DNA of 64,000 bases from Candidatus Uabimicrobium amorphum. GTDB lineage: Bacteria > Planctomycetota > Uabimicrobiia > Uabimicrobiales > Uabimicrobiaceae. Below the pieces are notes generated by a model. That model saw only the letters and a program-made list of their open reading frames with translations. It was not told the origin of the DNA and ran no database searches. The DNA is taken from NCBI RefSeq assembly GCF_009002475.1, contig NZ_AP019860.1:558001-622000 (forward strand), written 5' to 3'. Below, one piece after another: positions 27,273-36,277 of this stretch (position 1 is its first letter; each line of letters opens with the position of its first letter). The position numbers were made by a program, and so were the translations under genes.

Positions 27273-28271
27273 ATGAAAATGAACGTATTAGTTACAGGTG
27301 CCACCGGTTTTGTCGGGGGAGCATTGGCAAAAAGATTGCAACAAATGGGGATGGATGTTTGTGCCACGGGGCGCAATCTACACAAGGGAAAAATTCTCGA
27401 ACAACAGGGAGTGCAATTTGTCGCTGCGGATTTAGCGGATACTAAGAAAATAAAGAGTTTGTGCGCGGAGCGTGACTTTGTGTTTCACTGTGGAGCGCTG
27501 TCGTCACCGTGGGGAAAATATCGCGATTTTTATGCGGCCAATGTCATTGGTACCCAAAACATCGTGGACGGGTGTTTACAGCACGGAGTGAAGCGTTTAA
27601 TTCATGTTTCTACGCCGAGTATTTATTTTAATTTTCGCGATCGTTTGTTGGTAAAAGAAGACGATCCGTTGCCGTCCGCGATGGTAAATTCCTATGCGCA
27701 AACAAAGTTGCTGGCGGAGAAGGTCGTGGACCGCGCTTTTACCGCGGGGCTAGCGGTTGTGACGATACGCCCACGTGCCATATTTGGTCCAGGCGACCAG
27801 GCTATTTTACCGCGTATTATTGACGCACTACAACAAAAGCGCATGCCAGTAATCGGTGCGGGCAAAAGTATCGCTGACCTTACGTATATCGACAATGTTG
27901 TCGACTCTCTGTTATTGGCCCAAACATCTCCACGACATACACTCGGAAAAAAATACAACATTACCAATGGCGAACCTGTGGCGATGTGGCCTTTGATAAA
28001 GACGTTGTGCGAAGAATTGCAACTGGAGTACCCCAAGCGCCAAGTCTCTTATGGTGTGGCTCTTACCGCAGCGATTGTCGTCGAGTCCTTGTACAAGTTA
28101 CTTGGCATCACCGCGGAACCGAAGATACTTCCCTACAGTATCGCTCTTCTTCACAAAAATATCACATTGGATATCAGTAGTGCACAGCGTGATTTAGGTT
28201 ATACTCCTAGAGTAAATATTCGCGATGGGTTGTCTCATTTTATCACATGGTGGAAAAACACCCACTGTTGA
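27273..28271 (+). CDS. NAD(P)-dependent epimerase/3-beta-HSD family dehydrogenase (OleD-like)
   Basis: Extended SDR of 332 aa. It has the N-terminal nucleotide motif VTGATGFVGGALA (TGxxGxxG), acidic residues after the second strand, and the active-site pair in HVSTPSIYF and YAQTKLLAE (YxxxK). The 3-beta-hydroxysteroid/OleD branch reduces 3-keto groups of long-chain or sterol-like substrates. A KAS III gene (32110) in the same region fits a beta-keto lipid pathway, but the OleB and OleC partners are absent. The predicted promoter at 27201 resembles that of the operon at 31278. Its end is 3 bp from the convergent FHA gene. Confidence 0.85.
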   Translation: MKMNVLVTGATGFVGGALAKRLQQMGMDVCATGRNLHKGKILEQQGVQFVAADLADTKKIKSLCAERDFVFHCGALSSPWGKYRDFYAANVIGTQNIVDGCLQHGVKRLIHVSTPSIYFNFRDRLLVKEDDPLPSAMVNSYAQTKLLAEKVVDRAFTAGLAVVTIRPRAIFGPGDQAILPRIIDALQQKRMPVIGAGKSIADLTYIDNVVDSLLLAQTSPRHTLGKKYNITNGEPVAMWPLIKTLCEELQLEYPKRQVSYGVALTAAIVVESLYKLLGITAEPKILPYSIALLHKNITLDISSAQRDLGYTPRVNIRDGLSHFITWWKNTHC

Positions 28272-28274
28272 ACA

Positions 28275-29201
28275 TTACTTTAGCTTTTTTTGGGTTTGCA
28301 AGCGTTCTTGCCATATGATATCCTCCACTTCGCGCAGTGCTTGTTCTTCGATGGACACTTCGAAACCTATGTTATTTAAAGCAATCTCGACCTCTTTCCG
28401 CAGCCATTTATCCAGCATTAAGGATGCAATGGTCTCTCCTTCAAAAATTTTCTCTTCTTGTTTCACCTGTGACAGTAGTTCTTCTACAGAAGGCTTTTGT
28501 GGAACGAACTTTTTAAAAGCGCTATGCCAATTTTTATCTTGGGTGGTTTGCGGTAAATGTGGCTCTTTGGGGTGTATGGATGCTGCTTTTGTGGAGAGTG
28601 CTCCATGTGCAATAATAAGGATTTGCGGTTCCGGAATTTCGCTTGCTTTTACACGGCGTTCTAACCTTTTGAACGTAACAACAGACTTTACCGTGTCTGT
28701 TGTGGTGAGTTTCTTGACTGTCCTAATGCGTTTTTCACTGTTTTTAACAGGGGTTGATCTTACGGTATTTTTTAAATTTTTTATACTATCTCGTGAAATT
28801 TCCACTCCTTTTTCCACGCATTTTTCGCAATAAATGTGGTCGTTGTGTCTCCAAGATTTGCCTCGTGAAATTTCCAACTGTAAATCGCGTCCACATTTTC
28901 CACACTGGCTACCTTGTGGGACCAGGATATGGAAAATATAGGAACCGATGCGTATTTCGTCGCAAATGCGCACTACTTTCTGCCGCACTCGTTCTCCGTT
29001 GACAAAAATACCGTTGCGACTTTTCAAATCGGTAATGGTTATTCCGTTGACGCGAAAATCGACAATCGCATGCTGCCGGGAAATCAGAGGATCATCTTCA
29101 ATATAAATATCACAATTTTTTTCTCGTCCCACAATGACTTTCTGCGGCTTATTGATTTGTAGGGCATAACGTTTTCCCTTGGCGCGAAGTTCAAAATTCA
29201 C
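28275..29201 (-). CDS. FHA-domain protein with zinc-binding motif
   Basis: A phosphothreonine-binding FHA domain occupies about residues 20-90: VIVGREKNCD, SRQHAIVDF and LKSRNGIFVNGE match the conserved core. It is followed by CGKCG...CEKC (about 100-130), a likely zinc site, then a basic linker and a Glu-rich C-terminal tail (308 aa). The gene starts 10 bp after the stop of the kinase gene at 29212, so the kinase and FHA reader are cotranscribed and may act together. Confidence 0.9.
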   Translation of the reverse strand: MNFELRAKGKRYALQINKPQKVIVGREKNCDIYIEDDPLISRQHAIVDFRVNGITITDLKSRNGIFVNGERVRQKVVRICDEIRIGSYIFHILVPQGSQCGKCGRDLQLEISRGKSWRHNDHIYCEKCVEKGVEISRDSIKNLKNTVRSTPVKNSEKRIRTVKKLTTTDTVKSVVTFKRLERRVKASEIPEPQILIIAHGALSTKAASIHPKEPHLPQTTQDKNWHSAFKKFVPQKPSVEELLSQVKQEEKIFEGETIASLMLDKWLRKEVEIALNNIGFEVSIEEQALREVEDIIWQERLQTQKKLK

Positions 29202-29211
29202 TTTATAACTC

Positions 29212-31074
29212 CTAATGTTTGTAGATGTTAAGGAAGGCGTTCTTTGCCTCTTGGGCTGACGAAAAGCGCTGGGGGAGTTTTTTGGCTAGACACTTCATAA
29301 TCGCTTCATCGAGCGCTTGCGGTATGTCTTCTAAAAACGCACACAAAGGAGGTGGGTCATAACGCAAGATATTTTCAATCACTTTACCTGGTGGTTCTTC
29401 GCCAAAAGGAGGAATTCCTGTTAAGGCAAAGTACAGAACACCTCCTAGGGAAAATAAATCGGTTCGTGCATCCACACTTTTGGCGTCTTCGAGTTGCTCG
29501 GGAGAAATATATCGTATTTCTCCTAACATTTGTCTACATTTCTGCGCCATTTTTCTAGTAATGTCTTGAAATCCAAAGTCAATGATTTTGACAGTCCCTT
29601 TTCTATCGACGAGAATGTGCCTGGGTCTTATGTCATGATGAATAATATCGTTATTGTGTGCGTAGTCGAGAGCATTGAGTATCTTTATGGCAAGTTTGAC
29701 GACAATTTGCGGAGAAAGAGTGCCGTATTTTTTGACAAGATATTCGATATTCGAGCCATTAAAATACTCTGTAATAATAGCAAAGTTACCGTCTATTTTT
29801 TCAATAGCACTGGGGCGAATAATATTGGGATGGTTTAGCGACATAACGTGCTTTATTTGCGCGAAATCTTTGTCTTTAAACCCTAGGTCATAGGCATCCC
29901 TAAGGATTTTAAGTGCGACGATGTTTTTGTTGTGTGGCATGTGTGCCGTGCAAATAATTGTGTTTATCTCTTCGTTTAGCACATCGACAATATGATAAGG
30001 GCCAAATATACTAGGCATATCTATCTCTACTTCTGTTTCGATGGCTTCGTGTATGACGTGCTGTACTTCCACTTCTTCTACGGACATTGCTCTATCATGT
30101 GCATAACGCAATTGCCAAAAATACGACTTTATCTTTTGTACAATGTCAGACGTAGGTGGTGAGATTTTTAAATCTTGTGGGGGAGTAAATTGTTGCGCGT
30201 CTTTACACTTGTGATCTATGACGTTTTGGTGAACGAATTGTTTTATCTCTTCTTTGCTTAAGGTGCGTTTTTGTGACTCCGCGATGAGCAGCTCGCGTAT
30301 CATGGCTGTTTTTTTGGCAAGAACGGTTCTATTTTGTCTTTTTAGGCCTAGTAAACGGTAAAGTCGTACCACAAGATACCGTTTATTGGCCGGATAAGAT
30401 TGTCGCAAAATATCTTTGTCGTGAAAGTATTCGTATAACCCTGAAACTAAGTACATTTTAATTTGTTTGTCTTTTTCGTTGTCGATGACCATAAGTGGCC
30501 ATGGATCTTTCAGGAATTTCTTTAGCGAAATATCGTGTAGATTTTGCCATAGGAGTATTTTTTTGAGAGAGGATTCCTGTATGACTTCCCAGTGGTCGAT
30601 AGCTTGTCGATAAAGTTGCTGTTTTTGGAGAATGTGCAAGACATACTTTTTTATGTTTTCATTGGAAAAATCGCTTGCGAGCATTTCGCGCAAAAGTTGA
30701 TCGTGGTCCACACGGTTTTCCACGAGCGCATACAGGATGATTTCTTGGAGAATAGGGTTGGTGTACAATTGCGACAAAAGACGGCTTTTTATTCCTAGGT
30801 GCAACAGTGTCCATAGGTTGTAAGGTGCCATAGTGTTTTGCTTATGAAGATTGTTTTCAATCAGATCGATATGTTGTGTATCATTTGCTGCGAGAATACG
30901 CCATAATGTGTATTTGTGAATTTGCTCATCTTCGATGTTTAGGGCTTCCTTGAGGAAACCTTCGTCGCTAAAGTCGATTTTTTGCAACGCCTCATATCCC
31001 TGTTTGTTATTTCGCATTTCGTCGCTCAGTAACAAATCAATATTTTTGCGAAGAGTATTCATTGATGAATTCAT
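29212..31074 (-). CDS. Ser/Thr kinase-like protein with degenerate catalytic loop (possible pseudokinase)
   Basis: The 620-aa protein has a long helical N-terminal region (about 1-330) and a kinase fold (about 355-615). The beta3 lysine (VALKIL, K389) and IDFGF (D499) are kept. The catalytic loop reads HHDIRPRHIL instead of HRDLKPENIL: HRD is HHD (D481 retained), the lysine is Arg483 and the metal-binding Asn is His486. The glycine loop is also unrecognisable (VLNEEINTIICTAH). SPEQ and later blocks are normal. These changes suggest weak or no phosphotransfer. It is operonic with the FHA gene downstream. ATG with AGG 7 nt upstream. Confidence 0.82.
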   Translation of the reverse strand: MNSSMNTLRKNIDLLLSDEMRNNKQGYEALQKIDFSDEGFLKEALNIEDEQIHKYTLWRILAANDTQHIDLIENNLHKQNTMAPYNLWTLLHLGIKSRLLSQLYTNPILQEIILYALVENRVDHDQLLREMLASDFSNENIKKYVLHILQKQQLYRQAIDHWEVIQESSLKKILLWQNLHDISLKKFLKDPWPLMVIDNEKDKQIKMYLVSGLYEYFHDKDILRQSYPANKRYLVVRLYRLLGLKRQNRTVLAKKTAMIRELLIAESQKRTLSKEEIKQFVHQNVIDHKCKDAQQFTPPQDLKISPPTSDIVQKIKSYFWQLRYAHDRAMSVEEVEVQHVIHEAIETEVEIDMPSIFGPYHIVDVLNEEINTIICTAHMPHNKNIVALKILRDAYDLGFKDKDFAQIKHVMSLNHPNIIRPSAIEKIDGNFAIITEYFNGSNIEYLVKKYGTLSPQIVVKLAIKILNALDYAHNNDIIHHDIRPRHILVDRKGTVKIIDFGFQDITRKMAQKCRQMLGEIRYISPEQLEDAKSVDARTDLFSLGGVLYFALTGIPPFGEEPPGKVIENILRYDPPPLCAFLEDIPQALDEAIMKCLAKKLPQRFSSAQEAKNAFLNIYKH

Positions 31075-31175
31075 CGTAAAACCTAATTAAGACATTTAAA
31101 CTATAGGATAAGATATCTTCGATTATATTTTACCTGTGATCAAATGCATAGCATATTTTTATGCGCATAATTTAG

Positions 31176-31204
31176 TTGACCGTAAAAATACGGCGTGATA
31201 GGAT
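31176..31204 (+). promoter_or_regulatory. TTGACC-N17-TAGGAT promoter before the MBL/KAS operon
   Basis: TTGACC 31176-31181 and TAGGAT 31199-31204 are separated by 17 bp. Its spacer GTAAAAATACGGCG resembles that of the promoter at 27201. Farther down, AAGGGA at 31255-31260 lies in the loop of a small GTTAGC/GCTAAT hairpin (31243-31269), 17 nt before the ATG. Confidence 0.6.
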
Positions 31205-31277
31205 ATAAATCCAAATATTACCCACAACAAATTCTCCTGAGGGTTAGCTTCCATAAGGGATTAGCTAATTTTATACC

Positions 31278-32132
31278 ATGGCAGAAAAAAACACGCGGCT
31301 AAAAATTTTTCATGCGGGATACTGTACGCATCCTGAGCATATTATACTGCGCAACAAAAATCGCAAAGATATACCATTTCCGGCGATGTTTGCTTTAATT
31401 ATGCACCCGCAGCGCGGTCCGATGTTGTTTGATACCGGTTATTCGGAACGCTTTTTTAGCGAAACAAAACGCTTTCCCAGTAGTATATATCGGCGTATCA
31501 CGCCTGTACATTTTAGCGAAAAAGACGCGGCAGCGCATCAGTTACAGCAATATGGTGTCGCGGCTAAGGATATTCAATATGTGGTGATTTCGCATTTTCA
31601 CGCCGACCATATCGCGGCACTAGGAGATTTTCCCAATGCGAAATATATCTATCTTGCCAAAGCATTTGACGATGTGCGTAATCGCAAAGGTATTAGTGCC
31701 CTCATTCGCGCTTTTCTCCCGGGACTAATTCCCCGTGATTTTATGGAACGTTCCATTACCATTGACCGTAAACCGCCGGTAGAATTACCCCTCGATTATA
31801 TTCCTTTTCGTTGGGGTTGGGACCTATGTGAGGACATGAGTGTGATTGCCGTGGAACTTCCTGGTCATGCTGTGGGACAAATAGGTCTTTTTATCAATAC
31901 CGACGTTAAGACGCGTTACTTTTTGATTGCCGATGCGTGTTGGTTGCAGCAATCGTATCAGCAAAATATTATGCCGCATCCTATTACGCGTTTATTGTTT
32001 GCCGATTATAAAGAATATCGTAAAACATTAGAAAAAATTCATCAAATTTATCTAGAACGACCGCAACTGCACATTATTCCCTCTCACTGTATGAAAACGG
32101 TTACGCAACATGAACACAATACGCAAAGTTAA
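31278..32132 (+). CDS. MBL-fold metallo-hydrolase
   Basis: The 284-aa protein has the metallo-beta-lactamase superfamily motif HFHADH (about residue 105), FDTGY (about 52), PGHAVGQ (about 200), ADACW (about 220) and a terminal IIPSHC. It resembles the N-acyl homoserine lactonase/quorum-quenching-like subgroup, but MBL hydrolases vary widely. The substrate is unknown; in this cluster it may act as a thioesterase or lactonase for a lipid product. The last 23 bp overlap the KAS III start. Confidence 0.85.
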   Translation: MAEKNTRLKIFHAGYCTHPEHIILRNKNRKDIPFPAMFALIMHPQRGPMLFDTGYSERFFSETKRFPSSIYRRITPVHFSEKDAAAHQLQQYGVAAKDIQYVVISHFHADHIAALGDFPNAKYIYLAKAFDDVRNRKGISALIRAFLPGLIPRDFMERSITIDRKPPVELPLDYIPFRWGWDLCEDMSVIAVELPGHAVGQIGLFINTDVKTRYFLIADACWLQQSYQQNIMPHPITRLLFADYKEYRKTLEKIHQIYLERPQLHIIPSHCMKTVTQHEHNTQS

Positions 32133-33096
32133 AATCTCGGGCATCGGTCGCTATTTGCCGCAAAAGATTATCACTAATGACTATTTTCAGCGATACGACA
32201 TTAAGGCCGATTGGATTCTTCGCAAAAACGGTGTCAGGGAAAGACGGTTTATCGAAGAAGAAACAAATGCCAGTATGGGAGCTGCCGCAGCCAAGGAAGC
32301 GTGCGCAGAGGCACAGTTGGCGGTAGAAGAACTGGATTTAATTATCAATGCTTCGGGTACCCCGCAGCAAGCCATCCCCGACACCGCGCCTTTGTTACAG
32401 CAAGAACTGGGGTTAGGAGAATCAGGTATTCCGTGTATGACCGTACATACCACTTGCCTTAGTTTCCTAAATGGGCTCGACGTAGCTTCGCTGTATATTG
32501 ACAGTGGTCGTTATAGCAGAATACTGGTGGTTTCTTCTGAAATCGCCTCGATTGGTTTGAATTGGCAAGATCCGGCGAGTTGTACGCTGTTTGGTGACTT
32601 GGCCGCTGCGGTGGTGGTGGAAAAATCCGATGATACGTCGCAAGTATGCACCACGCATTTTGCCACCTACGGCGTGGGCGCTCATTACACGGAGATTCGG
32701 GGCTGTGGAACCAGTTATCCTCCCAATGCACCACACACCAAAAAAGAAGATAGTATGTTCCAAATGAATGGTCTTCGCGTGCTGCGCATGGTAAAAAAAC
32801 ACAAAACCAGTTTTCTCGAACAATTGCAAGCGGGTTTATCGACGAGTTTGTGCGATATTGACTGGGTGGTGCCACATCAAGCCAGCTACATGGGGCTAAA
32901 ATTTTTGAAGTCGTTTGGATGGCCCGAAGAACAAATTATCCATACTCTTGAACATTTGGGAAATTGCATCGCCGCTTCGATACCGGCCACGTTATACGAG
33001 GGCATTCGCGATAAAAAAATCCAGCGTGGTGATAAGGTTTTACTTGTAGGAACAGGAGCTGGTTTGTCTCTGGGGGCGGTTATTTTGCGTTATTGA
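32110..33096 (+). CDS. 3-oxoacyl-ACP synthase III (KAS III/OleA-like)
   Basis: Condensing enzyme of 328 aa. The active-site triad of the KAS III fold is visible: Cys116 (TVHTTCLSF), His256 (VPHQAS) and Asn285 (LGNCIAAS). The closing GTGAGLSLGAVILRY is typical. KAS III enzymes start fatty-acid synthesis or make beta-keto products (OleA, HglE-like). Clustered with an SDR, an MBL hydrolase and glycosyltransferases, it more likely builds a special lipid than housekeeping fatty acids. It overlaps the MBL gene by 23 bp. Confidence 0.88.
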   Translation: MNTIRKVKISGIGRYLPQKIITNDYFQRYDIKADWILRKNGVRERRFIEEETNASMGAAAAKEACAEAQLAVEELDLIINASGTPQQAIPDTAPLLQQELGLGESGIPCMTVHTTCLSFLNGLDVASLYIDSGRYSRILVVSSEIASIGLNWQDPASCTLFGDLAAAVVVEKSDDTSQVCTTHFATYGVGAHYTEIRGCGTSYPPNAPHTKKEDSMFQMNGLRVLRMVKKHKTSFLEQLQAGLSTSLCDIDWVVPHQASYMGLKFLKSFGWPEEQIIHTLEHLGNCIAASIPATLYEGIRDKKIQRGDKVLLVGTGAGLSLGAVILRY

Positions 33097-33097
33097 T

Positions 33098-33895
33098 ATG
33101 CAGCGAAAAAAAATAGCACTCATCACCGGAGCAAGCCGTGGCTTAGGGCGCGAAATTGCGATACACTTGGCAAAAAGGCAAGTGGAGATTATTTTAGTGG
33201 CACGTGATAAGCAGCAACTGCACGAAACGAAAAATGCCATTGCTGCTGTGGGCAGTAGTGCCCATATCTTTCGCTGTGACTTAACCCAAAGTGTTGAGCG
33301 CAAAGAACTCGTTGACTACGTACAGCAAAATTTTGCATCGCTTGATTTTGTGGTGCACAATGCCGCGGTATTGGTTTCCGGTCCGTTGACGCAAATTTCA
33401 TCCACCGCCATTCGCGAAAGTGTCACCACTAACCTCATTGCCGCCATGGAATTATCACGAGATTTTTTTACGCGCCTCGCAGCAGCGAAAGGGGTTATTG
33501 CCTTTATTGCCAGTACCACCTCTCATGTTCCGATGCCATACAATAGCATCTACACCGCCACCAAGTTTGCCATACATGGATTTGCCAAAACGCTACATTA
33601 TGAAGCACAGTCACAGGGGATTCGCGTTTTTACGACGTATCCACCCGCTATGTACACGGATATGACACAGGGTATGGCGAAGGCCATGAAACTACAACCA
33701 TGCAAATTTTATGCTTGTGGAGCAGTTGCACAAAAAATCGTGCGTGCTATATTAAAGCGCAAAGCACATCTTAATTTCTACACTCCAGAATATGTATTGA
33801 CGATACTCTATCAGTTTTTTCCACGCATCACCACCAAACTTTTGGAGTGGAATCGTAAAAAATTCGCGATAGCCATGAAGGAAAATATCAAATGA
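33098..33895 (+). CDS. Short-chain dehydrogenase/reductase
   Basis: Classical SDR of 265 aa. TGASRGLG at residues 10-17 binds NAD(P), and the catalytic set includes YTATK (Tyr152, Lys156) with a preceding Ser-rich STTSH. Its C-terminal tail (ILYQFFPRITTKLLEWNRK) resembles 3-ketodihydrosphingosine-reductase-like and other lipid SDRs, but that assignment is tentative. It starts 2 bp after the KAS III stop and overlaps the next gene by 4 bp (ATGA), so translation is coupled. Confidence 0.88.
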   Translation: MQRKKIALITGASRGLGREIAIHLAKRQVEIILVARDKQQLHETKNAIAAVGSSAHIFRCDLTQSVERKELVDYVQQNFASLDFVVHNAAVLVSGPLTQISSTAIRESVTTNLIAAMELSRDFFTRLAAAKGVIAFIASTTSHVPMPYNSIYTATKFAIHGFAKTLHYEAQSQGIRVFTTYPPAMYTDMTQGMAKAMKLQPCKFYACGAVAQKIVRAILKRKAHLNFYTPEYVLTILYQFFPRITTKLLEWNRKKFAIAMKENIK

Positions 33896-35097
33896 TGTTA
33901 GGTATCATTCCATTTAGCACTCTTTCCACTGTCGAAATTGTCGCTACGTGTCTTTTGTTGTTGTTTGTCATCGAACGCTTGGGGAAATGTGTGTTGGTGT
34001 TGCATTTTTTTGCCAAAAAGCCGCCTGAATCACCGCAACAATGGCCGACGCTTTCTGTCATTCAACCGATTACCCGTGGTGTGTGTCACTTGCAAGGGAA
34101 TCTCATTTCGCGCCTTAGCCAAGATTATGCACAAGATGTGCAACACATTTTTTTATGTGATGCCCACGATGGCACCAACAAGCAAATTGCCTATGATCTT
34201 GCCGCACAATATCGCGATTGCGACGTTGTTGTGGTGGAGGTTCAGCCCGACAACGGTGAGATTGCCTCAAAGGTGAAAAAAATGCAACTTGGGCACCAAT
34301 TGGCGGTGGGGGAAGTGTTGGTGTTTATTGACGACGACATAGAGCTACGCCCCGCAGCTTTTACACAGATGGTTCCCTATTTGTACCAAAAAAATATTGG
34401 AGCGGTGTTTGGACTCGCATGGGCGGCGAATTGGAACAGTCGTTGGTCGGCGATGATGAATTTATTTGTCAACGGATTTGCGCTGATGACCTACATCCCT
34501 CTGTGCTATTGCACGCGGCCATATTCGATCACCGGCCATATCTTTGCTTTAAAAAAGAGTGTGTATGAACAGTCCGGTGCCCTCGACAACTTCTCCGGAC
34601 GCATCGGTGACGATCATGAAATAGCAAAAAATGTGCGCGCATTGGGACTAGAGTTGCAACAAAGCCCGGTGATGTACAATGTGTGGAATGAATTTTTCTC
34701 GTGGCGCGCTTACCAAGCGCAAATAAAACGCTGGGTGGTGATTCCGCGTCAGGTACTATTTCCCAATATTAGTCACTATGATAAGTGCGTTTCCACTTTG
34801 CTATCACTCGCAACAACCATCCCGGTGATACTTCTCATTATAGGCATCGTATTTGCCAATACTCTTGCGATTGTCTATTGTGGAATTGCTTTGGCTTTGA
34901 GTGAGATCATCTATATTGTGCATTGTTATTTGTACACCAAACGCACAACTCCCTTTGCTTCGTTGGTGTTATTGCTTTTTGTAAATTTGTTTACTCCTGT
35001 GCATTTATTGATAAGCTATGTTACGGATAATACCGCTCTATGGCGCGGAGAATTAGTGAAAATCGATAAAGGCGGAAAGTATGAGCGTGTGACATGA
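33892..35097 (+). CDS. GT21 ceramide-glucosyltransferase-like enzyme 1
   Basis: A 401-aa membrane protein with an N-terminal helix and several C-terminal hydrophobic helices. The glycosyltransferase domain has FIDDDIEL (metal-binding DxD type), GRIGDDHEIA (acidic acceptor motif) and QAQIKRW, the (Q/R)xxRW motif of processive/GT21 enzymes. Ceramide glucosyltransferase transfers glucose from UDP-glucose to a lipid; the bacterial homologues serve glycolipids. The start is ATG in the overlap with the SDR stop. It ends in an ATGA overlap with a second, related enzyme. Confidence 0.85.
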   Translation: MMLGIIPFSTLSTVEIVATCLLLLFVIERLGKCVLVLHFFAKKPPESPQQWPTLSVIQPITRGVCHLQGNLISRLSQDYAQDVQHIFLCDAHDGTNKQIAYDLAAQYRDCDVVVVEVQPDNGEIASKVKKMQLGHQLAVGEVLVFIDDDIELRPAAFTQMVPYLYQKNIGAVFGLAWAANWNSRWSAMMNLFVNGFALMTYIPLCYCTRPYSITGHIFALKKSVYEQSGALDNFSGRIGDDHEIAKNVRALGLELQQSPVMYNVWNEFFSWRAYQAQIKRWVVIPRQVLFPNISHYDKCVSTLLSLATTIPVILLIIGIVFANTLAIVYCGIALALSEIIYIVHCYLYTKRTTPFASLVLLLFVNLFTPVHLLISYVTDNTALWRGELVKIDKGGKYERVT

Positions 35098-36275
35098 ACC
35101 TATGGATTATTATTTTCATTGTGATAGTGGCGGCAGAGCGACTTGCCAAAGTGATTGCCATTGAATACTTTTTCTACAAACATCGCAACACTACCGATAC
35201 TTGTGTGAACATCTCGATTCTTCAGCCGATATTGAGTGGAGACCCCACTCTGAGCGATTGCCTGGAACAGAATATCATTAATATCGCGAGGGAAAATATA
35301 GAATTTGTATGGCTAGTGGACGACAACGATCCCACTGCACAACAAATTTGTGGTGTATTGAAGGACAAACACCCCAAAGCGGACATTCACATTGTGTCAC
35401 AACCCGCTCCACCGCGAGACGTCAATCCCAAAACTTTCAAATTGATCAAAGGCGTTGAAGTTGCCAAACACGAATTTATCGCTGTTCTCGATGACGACAC
35501 CATTTTACCTACGAACCAGCTACAAAATTGTGCGCGCCACCTTAACAAACAGGATATCGGAATGTGTTTCGGCCTACCATATTATTTAAATCACTCGAAC
35601 CTGTGGAGTTCTCTCGTTTCTTGTTTTGTCAACAGTAACAGTCTGTTAACGTATGTCCCCTACACCTTTTTAATTGATCCCATCACCGTAAATGGAATGT
35701 TTTACGTGGTCAATAAACAAGAACTGCAAAGTTTTGGTGGTTTTGCCAGTATAAAAAACCAGTTGTGTGACGACTTTGCCGTAGCAAATTTATTTCTGAA
35801 CAACAACAAAAAACTGATGCAGACACCACTGCTTCATGGAATTAGTACCCAGGTAAACGGCTGTGTTCACTATCACAAATTGATTAGCCGTTGGATGATT
35901 TTTATCAAAGAGACATTGGCAAAAGATTTGAAACTGCCAACGCGGATTTTGTTTTTTTTGGTGATTATGCTTCCGAGTTTTGTCGGTCCATCATTATTGA
36001 TCTACGCGTGCATTCAACCGGGAATGTTTAGCGGTGGGCTTCTTGCTGGATACGCTTTGTACTGCTACAGTATATTTATGTATCTGAGTCGTCGTTTTTT
36101 AAACAGCAGTACACCATTACTGCACACACTTTTGCAACCGTTTATATTGTTCGTGGTACCATTTCAGTTTACCCTGACTTTGATCTCAGGCAACACCATC
36201 AATTGGCGTGGACATGTGATGCGGGTAAAGAAATCGGGACAGTTTGAGTTTGTCAAACGTCGCGAAGAAGAATAA
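35094..36275 (+). CDS. GT21 ceramide-glucosyltransferase-like enzyme 2
   Basis: Paralogue of its upstream neighbour with the same layout over 393 aa: N-terminal helix, VLDDDTIL, QLCDDFAVA, KLISRW and C-terminal membrane helices. Two different GT21-type transferases in tandem suggest a product with two sugars, or two acceptors. The 4-bp ATGA overlap with the first enzyme shows translational coupling. The gene ends 2 bp from the stop of a convergent GT1 gene. Confidence 0.85.
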   Translation: MNLWIIIFIVIVAAERLAKVIAIEYFFYKHRNTTDTCVNISILQPILSGDPTLSDCLEQNIINIARENIEFVWLVDDNDPTAQQICGVLKDKHPKADIHIVSQPAPPRDVNPKTFKLIKGVEVAKHEFIAVLDDDTILPTNQLQNCARHLNKQDIGMCFGLPYYLNHSNLWSSLVSCFVNSNSLLTYVPYTFLIDPITVNGMFYVVNKQELQSFGGFASIKNQLCDDFAVANLFLNNNKKLMQTPLLHGISTQVNGCVHYHKLISRWMIFIKETLAKDLKLPTRILFFLVIMLPSFVGPSLLIYACIQPGMFSGGLLAGYALYCYSIFMYLSRRFLNSSTPLLHTLLQPFILFVVPFQFTLTLISGNTINWRGHVMRVKKSGQFEFVKRREEE

Positions 36276-36277
36276 CT

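Noticed and set aside
27273..33096. Complete olefin (oleABCD) pathway
   Set aside because: Only OleA-like and OleD-like enzymes are found; no OleB hydrolase or OleC ligase is present, so the pathway name is not justified.
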